From Microbacterium karelineae (GTDB lineage Bacteria > Actinomycetota > Actinomycetes > Actinomycetales > Microbacteriaceae): DNA of 64,000 bases. A program made the translations under genes and the position numbers. Below, one piece after another: positions 50,687 through 61,061 of this stretch (its first letter is position 1; each line of letters opens with the position of its first letter). The stretch spans positions 667,186-731,185 of the forward strand of contig NZ_WFIX01000190.1 in NCBI RefSeq assembly GCF_009745985.1, written 5' to 3'. The notes beneath the pieces were generated by a model. The model did no database searches. It saw only the letters and a list, made by a program, of their open reading frames with translations, and was not told the DNA's origin.

Positions 50687-52864
50687 ATGTTCATCCGCGC
50701 TGTCTCGTCGACCCCACGCCGGATGCTGGTCATCACAGCACTGCTGTTCACCCTCACCGCCGCCGTCGGCGTCGGCGCGTTCGATGCCCTGTCGCTCAGC
50801 CGCTACGAGGCGCCGGGATCCGAGTCGATCGACGCCCGATCCGAGCTCGCCGAGACCTTCGACACCGGCAGTCCGAACATCGCCGTGCTCGTCGAAGCAG
50901 ATGAGGGCGTCGACGCGCCGGGCGTCGCGGAGATCGGCCGTGAGCTCACGGCGCTCGTCGACGGCTTCGCGGGCGTGGGCGACGCGTGGTCCTATTGGTC
51001 GGATGGTGCGCATGCATCGCTCGCCGCCGATGATCGATCGTCCGCACTCGTCCTGGCCTGGGCGCCGGGGGACGCCGACGCCGTGCGCGGCGAGACGCTG
51101 CCCGCCCTCGACGAGGCGATCGCGGAGCGCTTCGACGGATCCTCGGTGCGGCTCACGCTCGGAGGCTCCGATGAGGTGTTCCGCGCGGTCGCCGACCAGG
51201 CGCGCGCGGACTTCGTGCGCGCGGAGCTCGTGATCCTCCCGCTCGTCCTCGTGCTGCTGTGGATCCTCTGCCGGAGACTGCGCGTCGCCGCCGCGATCCT
51301 CGGGGCGGGTCTCTCCGCGGTCGCGGGCACCCTGGCGATCCTGCGCCTCGTGAGCGAGTTCACGGACATCTCGACCTTCGCCGCCAACATCGCGCTCGTC
51401 ATGGGGATCGGGCTCGGCGTCGACTACGGCCTGTTCATGACGCATCGCTTCCGCGAGGAGCTGCGTCGGGGTGCGGATCCGCACCGGGCGACCGTCGCCG
51501 CGGTGCGCTGGGCCGGTCGCACGATCCTCTTCAGCGGGGCGACCGTGGCGGCATCGCTCGCCGTGCTGCTGGTGTTCCCGCTGTCGTTCCTGTCATCGTT
51601 CGCCTACGCCGGGATCGCCGTCGTGCTGACGGCGGTCCTCGGATCGACCGTGTTCCTGCCCGCCGCGCTGCGGCTGCTCGGCGAGCGCGCGCTCCCGCGG
51701 AGGAGTCGGACGGGCCCCGTCGAATCCGGCCGATGGGCGCGGCTCGCGGCGCGGGTGATGCGCCGCCCGATCGCGTTCGGCGCGCTCGGCCTCGCGGTGC
51801 TGATCGGTCTCGGCGCGCCCGCAGCGGGCATCGAGTTCGGCGCCCCGGACGATCGCGTGCTTCCCGCAGGCCAGCCCGTGCGCGACATGTACGACACGAT
51901 CCGGGGGGAGTACGCCGCCGAGGATGCCGACGCCATCTCCGTCGTCTCGCCTGACGCCTCGGACGGCGAGGTCGCCCGCTTCGCGCGGGAGGCGTCGGCG
52001 GTCGCTGGGGTCCTCCGCGTCGACTCGTCGGCGGGATCCTTCGCGGTCGGCGCGGCGATCGGGACGGAGGCGTTCGACGCCCGCTTCCGATCGGGCGATG
52101 CCGCCTATCTGACCGTGCTGCCGACGGCTGAGCGGCTCGCGTCGGATCCGGCCGGACTCGTCGCCGAGATCAGGAGCATCGATCGGGACTTCCCCGCCGT
52201 GATCGGGGGCTACCCCGCGGAGCTCGCCGACTATCGCGCGGTGGTCGCCGAGCGCCTGCCGGTCGTGCTCGCGCTGATGCTCCTCGTCACATTCGCCCTG
52301 CTGTTCCTCATGACGGGGAGCGTGATCGCGCCCCTCAAGGCGACGGCGCTCAACCTGCTGTCGCTGTCGGTCATGTTCGGGACGCTCGTGTGGGGCTTCC
52401 AGGAGGGTGGCCTCGCGCCCCTTCTCGGCTTCACGCCCACGGGCGTGATCGAGCCGAGCATCCCGCTGCTGATGCTCTGCATCGCCTACGGGCTGTCGAT
52501 GGACTACGAGGTGTTCCTCCTCGCGCGCATCAAGGAGGACTTCGACCGCACCGGGGACATGCGCGGATCCGTCGTGCGGGGCATCGGGAGATCGGCGCCC
52601 CTCGTCGGGGCGGCCGCGGTGACCCTCGCCGCATCGTTCCTCGTCTACGTGACGAGCGAGGTCGTGTTCCTGCAGCAGCTCGGCATCGGGATGGCGCTCG
52701 CGGTCATCGTCGACGCCACCGTGATCCGGGGAGTGCTGCTTCCCGCATTCATGCGGCTCGCAGGCCGGGCGAACTGGTGGGCGCCCGGACCTCTGCGGCG
52801 CGTGCACGACCGCGTCGGGTGGCGGGAGGAGGCGGCCGATCGCGCTCCTGCGGGGCATCGCTGA
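50687..52864 (+). CDS. MMPL-family (RND-type) transporter
   Basis: 725 residues with about 12 membrane helices in two halves. Each half has a periplasmic domain between helices 1 and 2. ANIALVMGIGLGVDYGLFMTHRFREE and PLLMLCIAYGLSMDYEVFLLARIKED are the paired signature helices with proton-relay Asp-Tyr. MMPL proteins export lipids or drugs. The gene is controlled by the divergent TetR. Substrate unknown. Confidence 0.93.
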   Translation: MFIRAVSSTPRRMLVITALLFTLTAAVGVGAFDALSLSRYEAPGSESIDARSELAETFDTGSPNIAVLVEADEGVDAPGVAEIGRELTALVDGFAGVGDAWSYWSDGAHASLAADDRSSALVLAWAPGDADAVRGETLPALDEAIAERFDGSSVRLTLGGSDEVFRAVADQARADFVRAELVILPLVLVLLWILCRRLRVAAAILGAGLSAVAGTLAILRLVSEFTDISTFAANIALVMGIGLGVDYGLFMTHRFREELRRGADPHRATVAAVRWAGRTILFSGATVAASLAVLLVFPLSFLSSFAYAGIAVVLTAVLGSTVFLPAALRLLGERALPRRSRTGPVESGRWARLAARVMRRPIAFGALGLAVLIGLGAPAAGIEFGAPDDRVLPAGQPVRDMYDTIRGEYAAEDADAISVVSPDASDGEVARFAREASAVAGVLRVDSSAGSFAVGAAIGTEAFDARFRSGDAAYLTVLPTAERLASDPAGLVAEIRSIDRDFPAVIGGYPAELADYRAVVAERLPVVLALMLLVTFALLFLMTGSVIAPLKATALNLLSLSVMFGTLVWGFQEGGLAPLLGFTPTGVIEPSIPLLMLCIAYGLSMDYEVFLLARIKEDFDRTGDMRGSVVRGIGRSAPLVGAAAVTLAASFLVYVTSEVVFLQQLGIGMALAVIVDATVIRGVLLPAFMRLAGRANWWAPGPLRRVHDRVGWREEAADRAPAGHR

Positions 52865-52982
52865 GGGTCGTCAGGCGATCGGCGCCGCCTCGATGCGCGC
52901 CCGCGTCATCAGGATCACGCCCGAGCCGGCCGAACCCGCAGAGCCGACCTCGGGTGAATTCGCGGCGCCCTCGCCCGAATCC

Positions 52983-53025
52983 CCGGCTCGCGCCCGTCGA
53001 CCGATGATCGACGGGCGCGAGCCGG
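52983..53025. terminator. Bidirectional terminator between convergent genes
   Basis: A perfect 18-bp inverted repeat (CCGGCTCGCGCCCGTCGA and complement) surrounds a 7-base loop between the MMPL and DUF3500 genes. Confidence 0.9.
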
Positions 53026-53031
53026 AGACGT

Positions 53032-54333
53032 TCAGCCTGCGCTCTCCTCGGCGCCATCGGGACCGCCCTCGGGCATCTGGCCGTCGGCCGGCGGCTCGCC
53101 GCCTCCCATGCCGCCGGTGGCAGCCTGCTGCTCGACGCTGTTCGCGTAGTCGTTCGTCGGATCACGATAGATGGTGTGGACGTGGCCCCATCCGCTCGTC
53201 GTGACGCCGTCGACATCGGCGCCCGCCGAGCCCTCCTGCGCCTGGAATGCGAGATACACGTCCGGCCCGGAGACGGAGAAGTCGATGCCGTCGCCCGAGC
53301 TCATGTCGTAGGTCGTCTCGCCCGACCAGGCGATCACGGTCTCGTCGAGGGTCGCCTCGATCTCCGCCAGCTCGGTCTCCGTGGTCTCCTCGTCGGCCAT
53401 GCCGGCCCAGTTCGCGATGAGCTCGAGCAGCAGCTTGCTCTGCTCGTCGGTCAGATCGGCGCCTGACAGTCCCGATCCGGTCTCGAAGTCGCAGGTGTCG
53501 CCGGGGGCGCAGAAGGTCACGTCGCCCGTGGTCAGCGTCGTCTGCTGATCCTCGGTGAGGCTGTCGTAGAACGCGAACGCGTCCGTGTAGATGTCGTCGA
53601 ACGGCTGAACCTCCTCGCCCTCCGAATTCGTGTACACGGCCGGCTGCACGCCGAGGTGGCTCGGCGCGAAGGTGATGGCGTTCTCCGTCCCGTTCAAGTC
53701 GGCGTTGATCCCCAGATGGTGGCCGCCGAACTGCACGGAGTAGGCATCGGTGTCGGATGCCTCGCCGAAGATCGCGATGTAGTACTGGCCGAGCGATGTC
53801 TCGGTCGTATCGCTGTTCTCGAGGAGATACTGGTCGCCGCCCATGATCGACGTCACGGTGGCGTACGCGTCCTCGCTCAGAAGTGCCTCCAGCACTGCCA
53901 TCGCGGCCTCCTGCTGCTCGTCGGTCAGGTCGGCGAGATTCAGGCCGGCGCGCTCGACGAACGTCACGGGGAAGTTCGACCACGACGTCGTCTTGGTCTC
54001 ATCGTCGTAGTCGTATGTCAGATCCTCGATCTGCTCCTCCGTCAGCGTCGCGAGGAAGGCGTCGACGGCGGCCGTCGTGTCGGCGATCGTCTCCTGCGTG
54101 GTCGTCGCATCGCCGGACTCCGTCGAGGAGGTGGCGATCGCGTCGCCGTCGATCGAGGTCGACGAGGTGCTCGACGAGGTGCTCGGCGTGGTCTCGGCCT
54201 CCGTCTGCGCGGCGGTCGAGCACCCGGCGAGCGCGAGACCGCCGACGACGAGCATCGACGTGATCCACAGGGGCTTGCGGCGGAAGGCGGATCGGCTTCG
54301 CGCCTGAGGGGTTTCGGTGTTGTCGTTCTCCAT
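53032..54333 (-). CDS. DUF3500-type lipoprotein
   Basis: 433 residues. Lipoprotein signal ends LALAGC. A Ser/Thr-rich linker precedes a DUF3500-like domain with WSNFPV, FGGHHLGINADLNG, FAPSHLGVQPA and the C-terminal HVHTIYRDPTNDY. The family is uncharacterised; these His- and Asp-containing motifs hint at an enzyme or metal site. The tail is Gly/Pro/Glu-rich. ATG 54333 is preferred to the longer frame: a TATCGT (minus strand, 54341-54346) would give a leaderless start here. Confidence 0.8.
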   Translation of the reverse strand: MENDNTETPQARSRSAFRRKPLWITSMLVVGGLALAGCSTAAQTEAETTPSTSSSTSSTSIDGDAIATSSTESGDATTTQETIADTTAAVDAFLATLTEEQIEDLTYDYDDETKTTSWSNFPVTFVERAGLNLADLTDEQQEAAMAVLEALLSEDAYATVTSIMGGDQYLLENSDTTETSLGQYYIAIFGEASDTDAYSVQFGGHHLGINADLNGTENAITFAPSHLGVQPAVYTNSEGEEVQPFDDIYTDAFAFYDSLTEDQQTTLTTGDVTFCAPGDTCDFETGSGLSGADLTDEQSKLLLELIANWAGMADEETTETELAEIEATLDETVIAWSGETTYDMSSGDGIDFSVSGPDVYLAFQAQEGSAGADVDGVTTSGWGHVHTIYRDPTNDYANSVEQQAATGGMGGGEPPADGQMPEGGPDGAEESAG

Positions 54334-54481
54334 GACGACGACGATAGGAATCGTCACTATGGAGCCCCTATGGCGAGTCGAGCAGCGAACTACGAGATCT
54401 GTGCCGGACGCGGCGCTCAGGCTCAGCGGGATCGCCCACGAATCGGGGTCCGCGGGATCGCCCCCGCGATGGATACGACGC

Positions 54482-54520
54482 GAGGCCCCTGCGAGTCGCT
54501 GTGCGACGAGCAGGGGCCTC
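54482..54520 (-). terminator. Terminator of the tRNA gene
   Basis: GAGGCCCCTGC and GCAGGGGCCTC (11-bp arms) enclose an inner GTCGC/GCGAC stem. It lies 10 bases past the tRNA 3' end on the minus strand. Confidence 0.75.
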
Positions 54521-54529
54521 CGTGACGCG

Positions 54530-54600
54530 AGGGGCTGACGGGAATCGAACCCGCGCTGTCTGCTTGGGAAGCAGAAGTTCTACCATTGAACTACAGCCCC
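54530..54600 (-). tRNA. tRNA-Gly (anticodon CCC)
   Basis: Read on the minus strand: acceptor GGGGCTG pairs with CAGCCCC. The D arm includes AGTTCAATGGTAGA. The anticodon stem TCTGC/GCAGA frames the loop TTCCCAA with anticodon CCC. The T arm is CGGGTTCGATTCCCG. The discriminator base is T. CCA is not encoded. Confidence 0.95.
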
Positions 54601-54795
54601 GAACGTGTCGAGCTTACCTGGCTCCGCGCGGGGCGGCAAAAGCGGGCCCTCCGCGAGGCGCCCGGACGCGGCGACTTCGGCGCCGGGGCCTGTGGATGTC
54701 GGAGATCGTCGCTATGGTGACGGCCATCGGCCACGGCCGACGGATCAGACGACGTTCACGCGACGAGACGAAGACAGATAGAGGCGAGCGACCCG

Positions 54796-56946
54796 ATGAG
54801 CACGCAGACCCCGGCCCCGGCATCCCCGCCCGCGGCGACGAAGACGAAGGCGAACTTCCCCGTCCTGATCGGATCCTCGATCGGCATCCTCGCGATCGCG
54901 ATCTGGGCGATGCTCGATCCGACGGGCGCCGAGACGGTCATCTGGACGGTCGTCGCGTGGGTCGGCGGATCCTTCGGCTGGTACTACACGGCGCTGGTCG
55001 TGGCCGTGCTGGTGTTCGTGATCATCATCGCGGCCTCCAAGGTCGGCAGGACGCGGCTCGGGCCCGACCACTCGCGGCCGCACTTCAACCTCTTCACCTG
55101 GACGGCGATGCTCTTCGCGGCGGGCATCGGGGTCGACCTCATGTTCTACTCGGTCGCCGAGCCCGTCACGCAGTACATGAGTCCGCCGACGGGTGAGGGC
55201 GAGACGGTAGAGGCCGCGCGCCAGGCGCTCGTGTGGACGCTGTTCCACTACGGCCTGCTCGGGTGGGGCCTGTACGCGCTCATGGGGCTCGCGCTCGCGT
55301 ACTTCGCGTACCGCCACAACCTCCCCCTGAGCATCCGCGCGGCGCTGTATCCGATCATCGGCAAGCGCATCAACGGCGGCGTCGGGCACGCGGTCGACAT
55401 CGCGGCGATGCTCGGCACGATCTTCGGCATCGCGACGAGCCTCGGCATCGGCGTCGCGCAGCTGAGCTACGGCCTGCACTTCATGTTCGGCCTCCCCGAC
55501 AACCTCACGATGCAGATCGCGCTCATCGCCCTCGCGGTCGTCATGGCGACCATCTCGGTCGTCTCGGGCGTCGACAAGGGCATCCGACGGCTCTCCGAGA
55601 TCAACATCATCCTCGCGATCTCCCTGCTCGCCTTCGTCCTCATCACGGGCAAGACGACGTACCTGCTCGACAGCATCGTGCAGAACGTCGGCGACATGCT
55701 CGCGCGCTTCCCGGGCATGGCGCTCGACACCTTCGCCTACGACCGTCCTGACGACTGGCTGAACGCGTGGACGCTGTTCTTCTGGGCGTGGTGGATCGCG
55801 TGGGCGCCGTTCGTCGGGCTGTTCCTCGCCCGCATCTCGCGAGGGCGCACGATCCGTCAGTTCGTCACCGGTGTGCTCGTCGTGCCGTTCGCGTTCATCG
55901 CGCTGTGGATCTCGATCTTCGGCAGCGGGGCGCTCGACATCGTCATGAACGGGGCCGACGGCGCCGCGTTCGCGGAGGTGGCGATCAATGCGCCCGAGCA
56001 GGCGTTCTACGGCCTGCTCGACCAGTACCCGCTCGTGCCGCTCACGGCGGGGATCGCGACATTCACGGGCCTGCTCTTCTACGTCACGAGCGCCGACTCG
56101 GGTGCGCTCGTGATGGCGAACTTCACGTCGAAGCTGAAGGACTCCGATTCGGACGGCCCCAACTGGCTGCGGATCTTCTGGGCCGTCGTCACGGGCGTCC
56201 TGACGCTGGCGATGCTCCTCGTCGGCGGCATCAGCGCCCTGCAGTCGGCGACGGTGATCATGGGCCTGCCGTTCTCGGTCGTGCTGATCTTCATCATGAT
56301 CGGGCTCGCGAAGGCGCTCCGAGTCGAGGGCGCGCTCGTCGACTCGTACCGACGCGGTCTGCCTGCGGCCGTCGCCTCGCGCGGGCCGACGGGCGAGAGG
56401 CGCCGCGGCTGGCGCGAACGACTGTCGCGGGCGATGAGCTATCCGTCGAGCAGGCAGACGCAGCGCTTCATCGTCGAGACGGCGCTGCCCGCGCTCGAGG
56501 AGGTGCGCGCCGAGCTGGCCGAGCAGGGCGTCACCGCCACGCTCACGTCGAATCGCGTCGACGAGTTCGGCATCGACACGGCCGACCTCTACGTCGACTT
56601 CGGCGACGACCGCGCCTTCAAGTACCAGGTGTTCCCCGTGCAGCAGGAGATGCCCTCGTATGCGCGGGCCAGCGCGGCACGAGACAAGTACTACCGGGTC
56701 GAGCCGTTTACCCTGGAGGGGAGCCACGGCTACGACCTGTACGGATACTCGCGCGACCAGGTCATCTCCGATGTGCTCAACCACTACGAGGTCCACCTCG
56801 AGTTCCTCCACACCGCGACGGGCGCCCTGCCGACGACCTCCGTCGGCGAGCAGCACAACGTCACGACCGAGTGGGGGCACGACTACGACTCCGCACCCGA
56901 GCCCGATGCCTCGGGCGACGAACTCACGAAGGAGGGCGAGGCATGA
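54796..56946 (+). CDS. BCCT-family betaine/choline transporter
   Basis: 716 residues with 12 helices. GIGVDLMFYSVAEPVTQYM and WTLFFWAWWIAWAPFVGLFLARISRGRTIRQF are the family signatures including the Trp-rich segment in helix 8. A cytoplasmic C-terminal tail of about 190 residues is longer than in small BCCT carriers and resembles BetT-type osmosensing tails. Next genes are betB and betA, so the substrate is most likely choline. The ATG of betB overlaps the stop by four bases. Confidence 0.93.
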   Translation: MSTQTPAPASPPAATKTKANFPVLIGSSIGILAIAIWAMLDPTGAETVIWTVVAWVGGSFGWYYTALVVAVLVFVIIIAASKVGRTRLGPDHSRPHFNLFTWTAMLFAAGIGVDLMFYSVAEPVTQYMSPPTGEGETVEAARQALVWTLFHYGLLGWGLYALMGLALAYFAYRHNLPLSIRAALYPIIGKRINGGVGHAVDIAAMLGTIFGIATSLGIGVAQLSYGLHFMFGLPDNLTMQIALIALAVVMATISVVSGVDKGIRRLSEINIILAISLLAFVLITGKTTYLLDSIVQNVGDMLARFPGMALDTFAYDRPDDWLNAWTLFFWAWWIAWAPFVGLFLARISRGRTIRQFVTGVLVVPFAFIALWISIFGSGALDIVMNGADGAAFAEVAINAPEQAFYGLLDQYPLVPLTAGIATFTGLLFYVTSADSGALVMANFTSKLKDSDSDGPNWLRIFWAVVTGVLTLAMLLVGGISALQSATVIMGLPFSVVLIFIMIGLAKALRVEGALVDSYRRGLPAAVASRGPTGERRRGWRERLSRAMSYPSSRQTQRFIVETALPALEEVRAELAEQGVTATLTSNRVDEFGIDTADLYVDFGDDRAFKYQVFPVQQEMPSYARASAARDKYYRVEPFTLEGSHGYDLYGYSRDQVISDVLNHYEVHLEFLHTATGALPTTSVGEQHNVTTEWGHDYDSAPEPDASGDELTKEGEA

Positions 56947-58442
56947 CCGACGCCACGACTCTGTACATCGACGGCGAGTGGGTGGCCGCGTCGAACGGGG
57001 CGACCCGATCGATCGTCTGCCCCGCTGACGGCCAGGAGACCTCCGTGGTCTCAGAGGCGACCCGCGAGGACGCCGAGCGGGCGATCGCGGCCGCGCGCCG
57101 CGCGTTCGACTCGGGCGTCTGGTCGTCTGTTCCCGCGCCCGAGCGCGGCGCCTTCCTCCTGCGGGTCGCCGCGCGCCTGCGCGATCGGAAGGACGAGTTC
57201 GCGCGCGCCGAGTCGGCCGACACGGGCAAGCGCTTCGTCGAGTCGCAGATCGACATGGACGACATCGCCGCGTGCTTCGAATACTTCGGCCGCCTCGCCG
57301 GGCAGGACGCCGGCCGCATCGTCGACGCGAACGACAACGCCGTGCTCAGCCGCATCGCCTATGAGCCGGTCGGGGTCTGCGGCATGATCACCCCCTGGAA
57401 CTATCCCCTCCTGCAGGCCGCGTGGAAGCTCGCGCCGGCGCTCGCCGCGGGGTGCTCGCTCGTGCTGAAGCCGTCCGAGCTCACGCCGTCGACGGCGATC
57501 CTCATGATGGATGTCTTCGAGCAGGAGGGCCTGCCCGCGGGCGTCGCGAACCTCGTCACAGGCGCGGGCCCGGAGGCCGGTGCGCCGCTGTCGGAGCACC
57601 CCGACGTCGACCTCGTGTCGTTCACGGGCGGGCTCGCGACGGGTCGGCGGATCGCGGCGGCGGCCGCGGCGACCGTCAAGAAGGTCGCCCTCGAGCTGGG
57701 GGGCAAGAACCCGAACGTGATCTTCGCCGACGCCGACTTCGACGCGGCCGTCGACAACGCGCTCAACGGCGCCTTCGTGCACTCCGGCCAGGTGTGCTCG
57801 GCGGGCGCGCGCATCGTCGTCGAGGAGTCGATCGCGGAGCGCTTCGTCGACGAGCTCGTGCGCCGCGCCGAGCAGATCCGTCTCGGCGGCCCGTTCGATC
57901 CGGAGGCCGAGACGGGGCCGCTCATCTCGGCGGCGCACCGCGACAAGGTGCACGCCTATGTCGAGGCGGGCATCGCGGAGGGCGCGCGCGTGCGCTGCGG
58001 CGGACGCTTCGCCACCGACGACAACGGCGAGGGGCTCGGATCCGGCATCTACTATCTGCCGACGATCATCGACCAGGTGCGGCGCGGCATGTCGGTCGTC
58101 GTCGACGAGGCGTTCGGCCCGACCGTGACGATCGAGACCTTCGCCACGGAGGACGAAGCGGTCGAGATCGCGAACGACACCCACTATGGCCTCGCGGGGG
58201 CCGTCTGGACGCAGGACGCGGGGCGCGCGCAGCGCGTCGCGGGCCGCCTGCGCCACGGGACGATCTGGATCAACGATTTCCACCCGTACCTGCCGCAGGC
58301 CGAATGGGGCGGCTTCGGGCAGTCCGGCGTGGGCCGCGAGCTCGGCCCGACAGGCCTCGCCGAGTACCAGGAGGCGAAGCACATCTACCAGAACACCGCA
58401 CCGGCGGTCACCGGCTGGTTCGCCGACCGCGGCGCGAACTGA
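56943..58442 (+). CDS. betB: Betaine-aldehyde dehydrogenase
   Basis: 499 residues. Aldehyde dehydrogenase motifs: PWNYPLLQAAWKLAPALAAG, NLVTGAGPEAGAPLSEHP, LELGGKNPNVIF with the general-base Glu, and the catalytic Cys in HSGQVCSAGARIVVEE. With betA next door it oxidises betaine aldehyde to glycine betaine, an osmoprotectant, using NAD+. Translation is coupled to the transporter (ATGA overlap). Confidence 0.93.
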   Translation: MTDATTLYIDGEWVAASNGATRSIVCPADGQETSVVSEATREDAERAIAAARRAFDSGVWSSVPAPERGAFLLRVAARLRDRKDEFARAESADTGKRFVESQIDMDDIAACFEYFGRLAGQDAGRIVDANDNAVLSRIAYEPVGVCGMITPWNYPLLQAAWKLAPALAAGCSLVLKPSELTPSTAILMMDVFEQEGLPAGVANLVTGAGPEAGAPLSEHPDVDLVSFTGGLATGRRIAAAAAATVKKVALELGGKNPNVIFADADFDAAVDNALNGAFVHSGQVCSAGARIVVEESIAERFVDELVRRAEQIRLGGPFDPEAETGPLISAAHRDKVHAYVEAGIAEGARVRCGGRFATDDNGEGLGSGIYYLPTIIDQVRRGMSVVVDEAFGPTVTIETFATEDEAVEIANDTHYGLAGAVWTQDAGRAQRVAGRLRHGTIWINDFHPYLPQAEWGGFGQSGVGRELGPTGLAEYQEAKHIYQNTAPAVTGWFADRGAN

Positions 58443-58460
58443 CCCAGACGAGGAGATCCG

Positions 58461-60041
58461 ATGAGCAGCGAGCACACGCTCACCCAGACCGACTTCGACT
58501 ACATCGTGATCGGCGGCGGGTCCGCCGGCGCCGCCGTGGCCGCGCGCCTGAGCGAGGATCCCGCGGTCGAGGTGGCCCTCGTCGAGGCAGGTCCCGACGA
58601 CGCCGACCTGCCCGAGATCCTGCAGCTCGATCGCTGGATGGAGCTTCTCGAGTCGGGCTACGACTGGGACTACCCGATCGAGCCGCAGGAGAACGGCAAC
58701 TCGTTCATGCGCCACGCGCGGGCGCGCGTCATGGGCGGCTGCTCGAGCCACAACTCGTGCATCGCGTTCTGGGCACCGCGAGAAGACCTCGACGAGTGGG
58801 AGCAGAAGTTCGGGGCGACGGGCTGGAACGCCGAGAACCTCTACCCGCTCTTCCAGCGCCTCGAGACGAACGAGGACGCGGGGCCCGATGCACCGCATCA
58901 CGGCGACTCCGGGCCGGTGCATCTCATGAACGTGCCGCCGAACGACCCGTCGGGCGTCGCGCTGCTCGACGCGGCCGAGCAGGCAGGCATCCCGCGCGCG
59001 ACGTTCAACAGCGGCGAGACGGTCGTCAACGGCGCGAACTTCTTCCAGATCAACCGCCGGGCCGACGGCACGCGCTCGTCGAGCTCGGTGTCGTACATCC
59101 ACCCGATCCGCGACCGGAAGAACTTCCACCTCCTCACGGGGCTGCGCGCCAAGGAGCTCCTGTTCGACGGCGATGCCTGCGCGGGCGTCGCCGTCGTCGA
59201 CAATGCGTTCGCCCGCACACACGCGCTGTCGGCGCGCCGGGAGGTCGTGCTCTCGGCGGGCGCGATCGACTCGCCCAAGCTGCTCATGCTGTCGGGCATC
59301 GGGCCCGCCGCGCACCTCGCCGAGAACGGCATCGAGGTGCGCGTCGACTCGCCGGGCGTCGGCGAGAACCTGCAGGACCACCCCGAGGGCGTGATCCAGT
59401 GGGACGCGAAGAAGCCCATGGTCACCGAGTCGACGCAGTGGTGGGAGATCGGCGTCTTCACCCCGACCGAGGAGGGCCTCGACCGGCCCGACCTGATGAT
59501 GCACTACGGCTCGGTGCCGTTCGACATGCACACGCTCCGGCAGGGATATCCGACGACCGAGAACGGCTTCTGCCTCACGCCGAACGTCACGCACGCGCGC
59601 TCGCGCGGCACCGTGCGCCTGCGCTCGCGCGACTTCCGCGACAAGCCGAAGGTGGATCCGCGCTACTTCACGGATCCTGAGGGCCACGACATGCGCGTCA
59701 TGGTCGCGGGCATCCGCAAGGCGCGCGAGATCGTCTCGCAGCCCGCGATGGCCGAGTGGGCGGGGGAGGAGCTGTACCCGGGCGCCGACGCGCAGACCGA
59801 CGAGCAGCTGCAGGACTACATCCGCAAGACGCACAACACCGTCTACCACCCGGCCGGCACGGTGCGGATGGGGGCGGCCGACGACGAGATGGCTCCGCTC
59901 GACCCCGAGCTGCGGGTCAAGGGCGTCACGGGCCTGCGCGTCGCCGACGCCTCGGTCATGCCCGAGCTCGTGACGGTCAACCCGAACATCACGACGATGA
60001 TGATCGGCGAGCGCTGCGCCGACCTGATCCGCGGGGCCTGA
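58461..60041 (+). CDS. betA: Choline dehydrogenase (GMC oxidoreductase)
   Basis: 526 residues. FAD-binding [24 protein letters not shown] signatures ([35 protein letters not shown]) and the catalytic His region near [13 protein letters not shown] and [18 protein letters not shown] are present. It oxidises choline to betaine aldehyde. GAGGAG precedes ATG 58461, 18 bases after betB. No betI repressor lies nearby, so control is elsewhere. Confidence 0.92.
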   Translation: MSSEHTLTQTDFDYIVIGGGSAGAAVAARLSEDPAVEVALVEAGPDDADLPEILQLDRWMELLESGYDWDYPIEPQENGNSFMRHARARVMGGCSSHNSCIAFWAPREDLDEWEQKFGATGWNAENLYPLFQRLETNEDAGPDAPHHGDSGPVHLMNVPPNDPSGVALLDAAEQAGIPRATFNSGETVVNGANFFQINRRADGTRSSSSVSYIHPIRDRKNFHLLTGLRAKELLFDGDACAGVAVVDNAFARTHALSARREVVLSAGAIDSPKLLMLSGIGPAAHLAENGIEVRVDSPGVGENLQDHPEGVIQWDAKKPMVTESTQWWEIGVFTPTEEGLDRPDLMMHYGSVPFDMHTLRQGYPTTENGFCLTPNVTHARSRGTVRLRSRDFRDKPKVDPRYFTDPEGHDMRVMVAGIRKAREIVSQPAMAEWAGEELYPGADAQTDEQLQDYIRKTHNTVYHPAGTVRMGAADDEMAPLDPELRVKGVTGLRVADASVMPELVTVNPNITTMMIGERCADLIRGA

Positions 60042-60126
60042 CTCCGGCCCCCTGCATCGCCGCCCGCACGCGATCTCGTGCGGGCGGCGATGCGCGTCGG
60101 TGGGCCGCGGAAGTAGACTCGCTGAC

Positions 60127-60726
60127 GTGCTGCTCTCCGATCGCGACATCACCGCCGAGCTCGACGCCGGGCGCATCGCCCTCGAACCGTCCGATCGGTC
60201 GATGGTGCAGCCATCGAGCGTCGACGTGCGGATCGACCGCTACTTCCGGCTGTTCAGCAACCACAAGTACGCGTTCATCGACCCGGCGGAGGATCAGCCC
60301 GAGCTCACGCACCTCGTCGAGGTCGAGCCGGACGAGGCGTTCATCCTGCACCCCGGCGAGTTCGTGCTCGCGAGCACCTTCGAGGCCGTCACCCTGCCCG
60401 ACGACATCGCCGCCCGCCTCGAGGGCAAGTCGTCGCTCGGGCGGCTCGGCCTGCTGACGCACTCGACGGCCGGCTTCATCGACCCGGGCTTCTCCGGCCA
60501 CGTCACTCTCGAGCTGTCGAACATGGCGACGCTGCCGATCAAGCTGTGGCCCGGCATGAAGATCGGCCAGCTGTGCTTCTTCCGGCTGTCGTCGCCCGCC
60601 GAGAAGTCCTACGGCGCGTACGGCAACAGGTACCAGGGCCAGCGCGGACCGACGGCGAGCCGCTCGCACATGCGCTTCCACCGCGCCGACGTCGCCGTGA
60701 CCGACGCCGGCTCCCGCGGGGCGTAG
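60127..60726 (+). CDS. dcd: dCTP deaminase (probably bifunctional deaminase/dUTPase)
   Basis: 199 residues. [18 protein letters not shown], the catalytic [24 protein letters not shown] and [13 protein letters not shown] match Dcd. Mycobacterial and other actinobacterial Dcd enzymes convert dCTP to dUMP directly; this protein is of similar length. GTG 60127 follows TAGACT (60114-60119) by 7 bases, so it is likely leaderless. A hairpin terminator follows. Confidence 0.93.
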   Translation: MLLSDRDITAELDAGRIALEPSDRSMVQPSSVDVRIDRYFRLFSNHKYAFIDPAEDQPELTHLVEVEPDEAFILHPGEFVLASTFEAVTLPDDIAARLEGKSSLGRLGLLTHSTAGFIDPGFSGHVTLELSNMATLPIKLWPGMKIGQLCFFRLSSPAEKSYGAYGNRYQGQRGPTASRSHMRFHRADVAVTDAGSRGA

Positions 60727-61061
60727 CCCCGGCTCGAGACCTCTTGCCGCGCCCGCGGTGCCGACCGGCATCGCGGGCGTTCTCGTGTGTCGCGTGTTCT
60801 CGCGTGAGGCGACTGGGATCTCGGGGGGCCGAAATTGCTTCGAGCGCCCGGGATCGGGCCGCAGAGTATCTCGAGATCGCCCCCGACGACCGATATCAGC
60901 CACCGTACCTGAACCGCGCGGAAAACTCTCGGAAAAGTTGGAGGAACCCCTAGACAAGCCCACACGGAGTCGACAGGATCACGAGTGGGTCAGTGTCTGT
61001 CGGCGACGCTCCACTTGTGCCGACCGATATCTCTGATCCCGATCGACACAAGGAGAGGGCT
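60727..61061. other. Intergenic region with dcd terminator and surface-protein leader
   Basis: CGCCCGCG/CGCGGGCG (60750-60779) followed by TTCTC is the probable dcd terminator. The 11-mer CGACCGATATC occurs twice (60887-60897 and 61021-61031), 134 bases apart, possibly regulator sites. CTTGTG (61014-61019) can pair with CACAAG (61047-61052), next to the AGGAGAG ribosome-binding site of the surface protein. No gene is seen. Confidence 0.5.
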
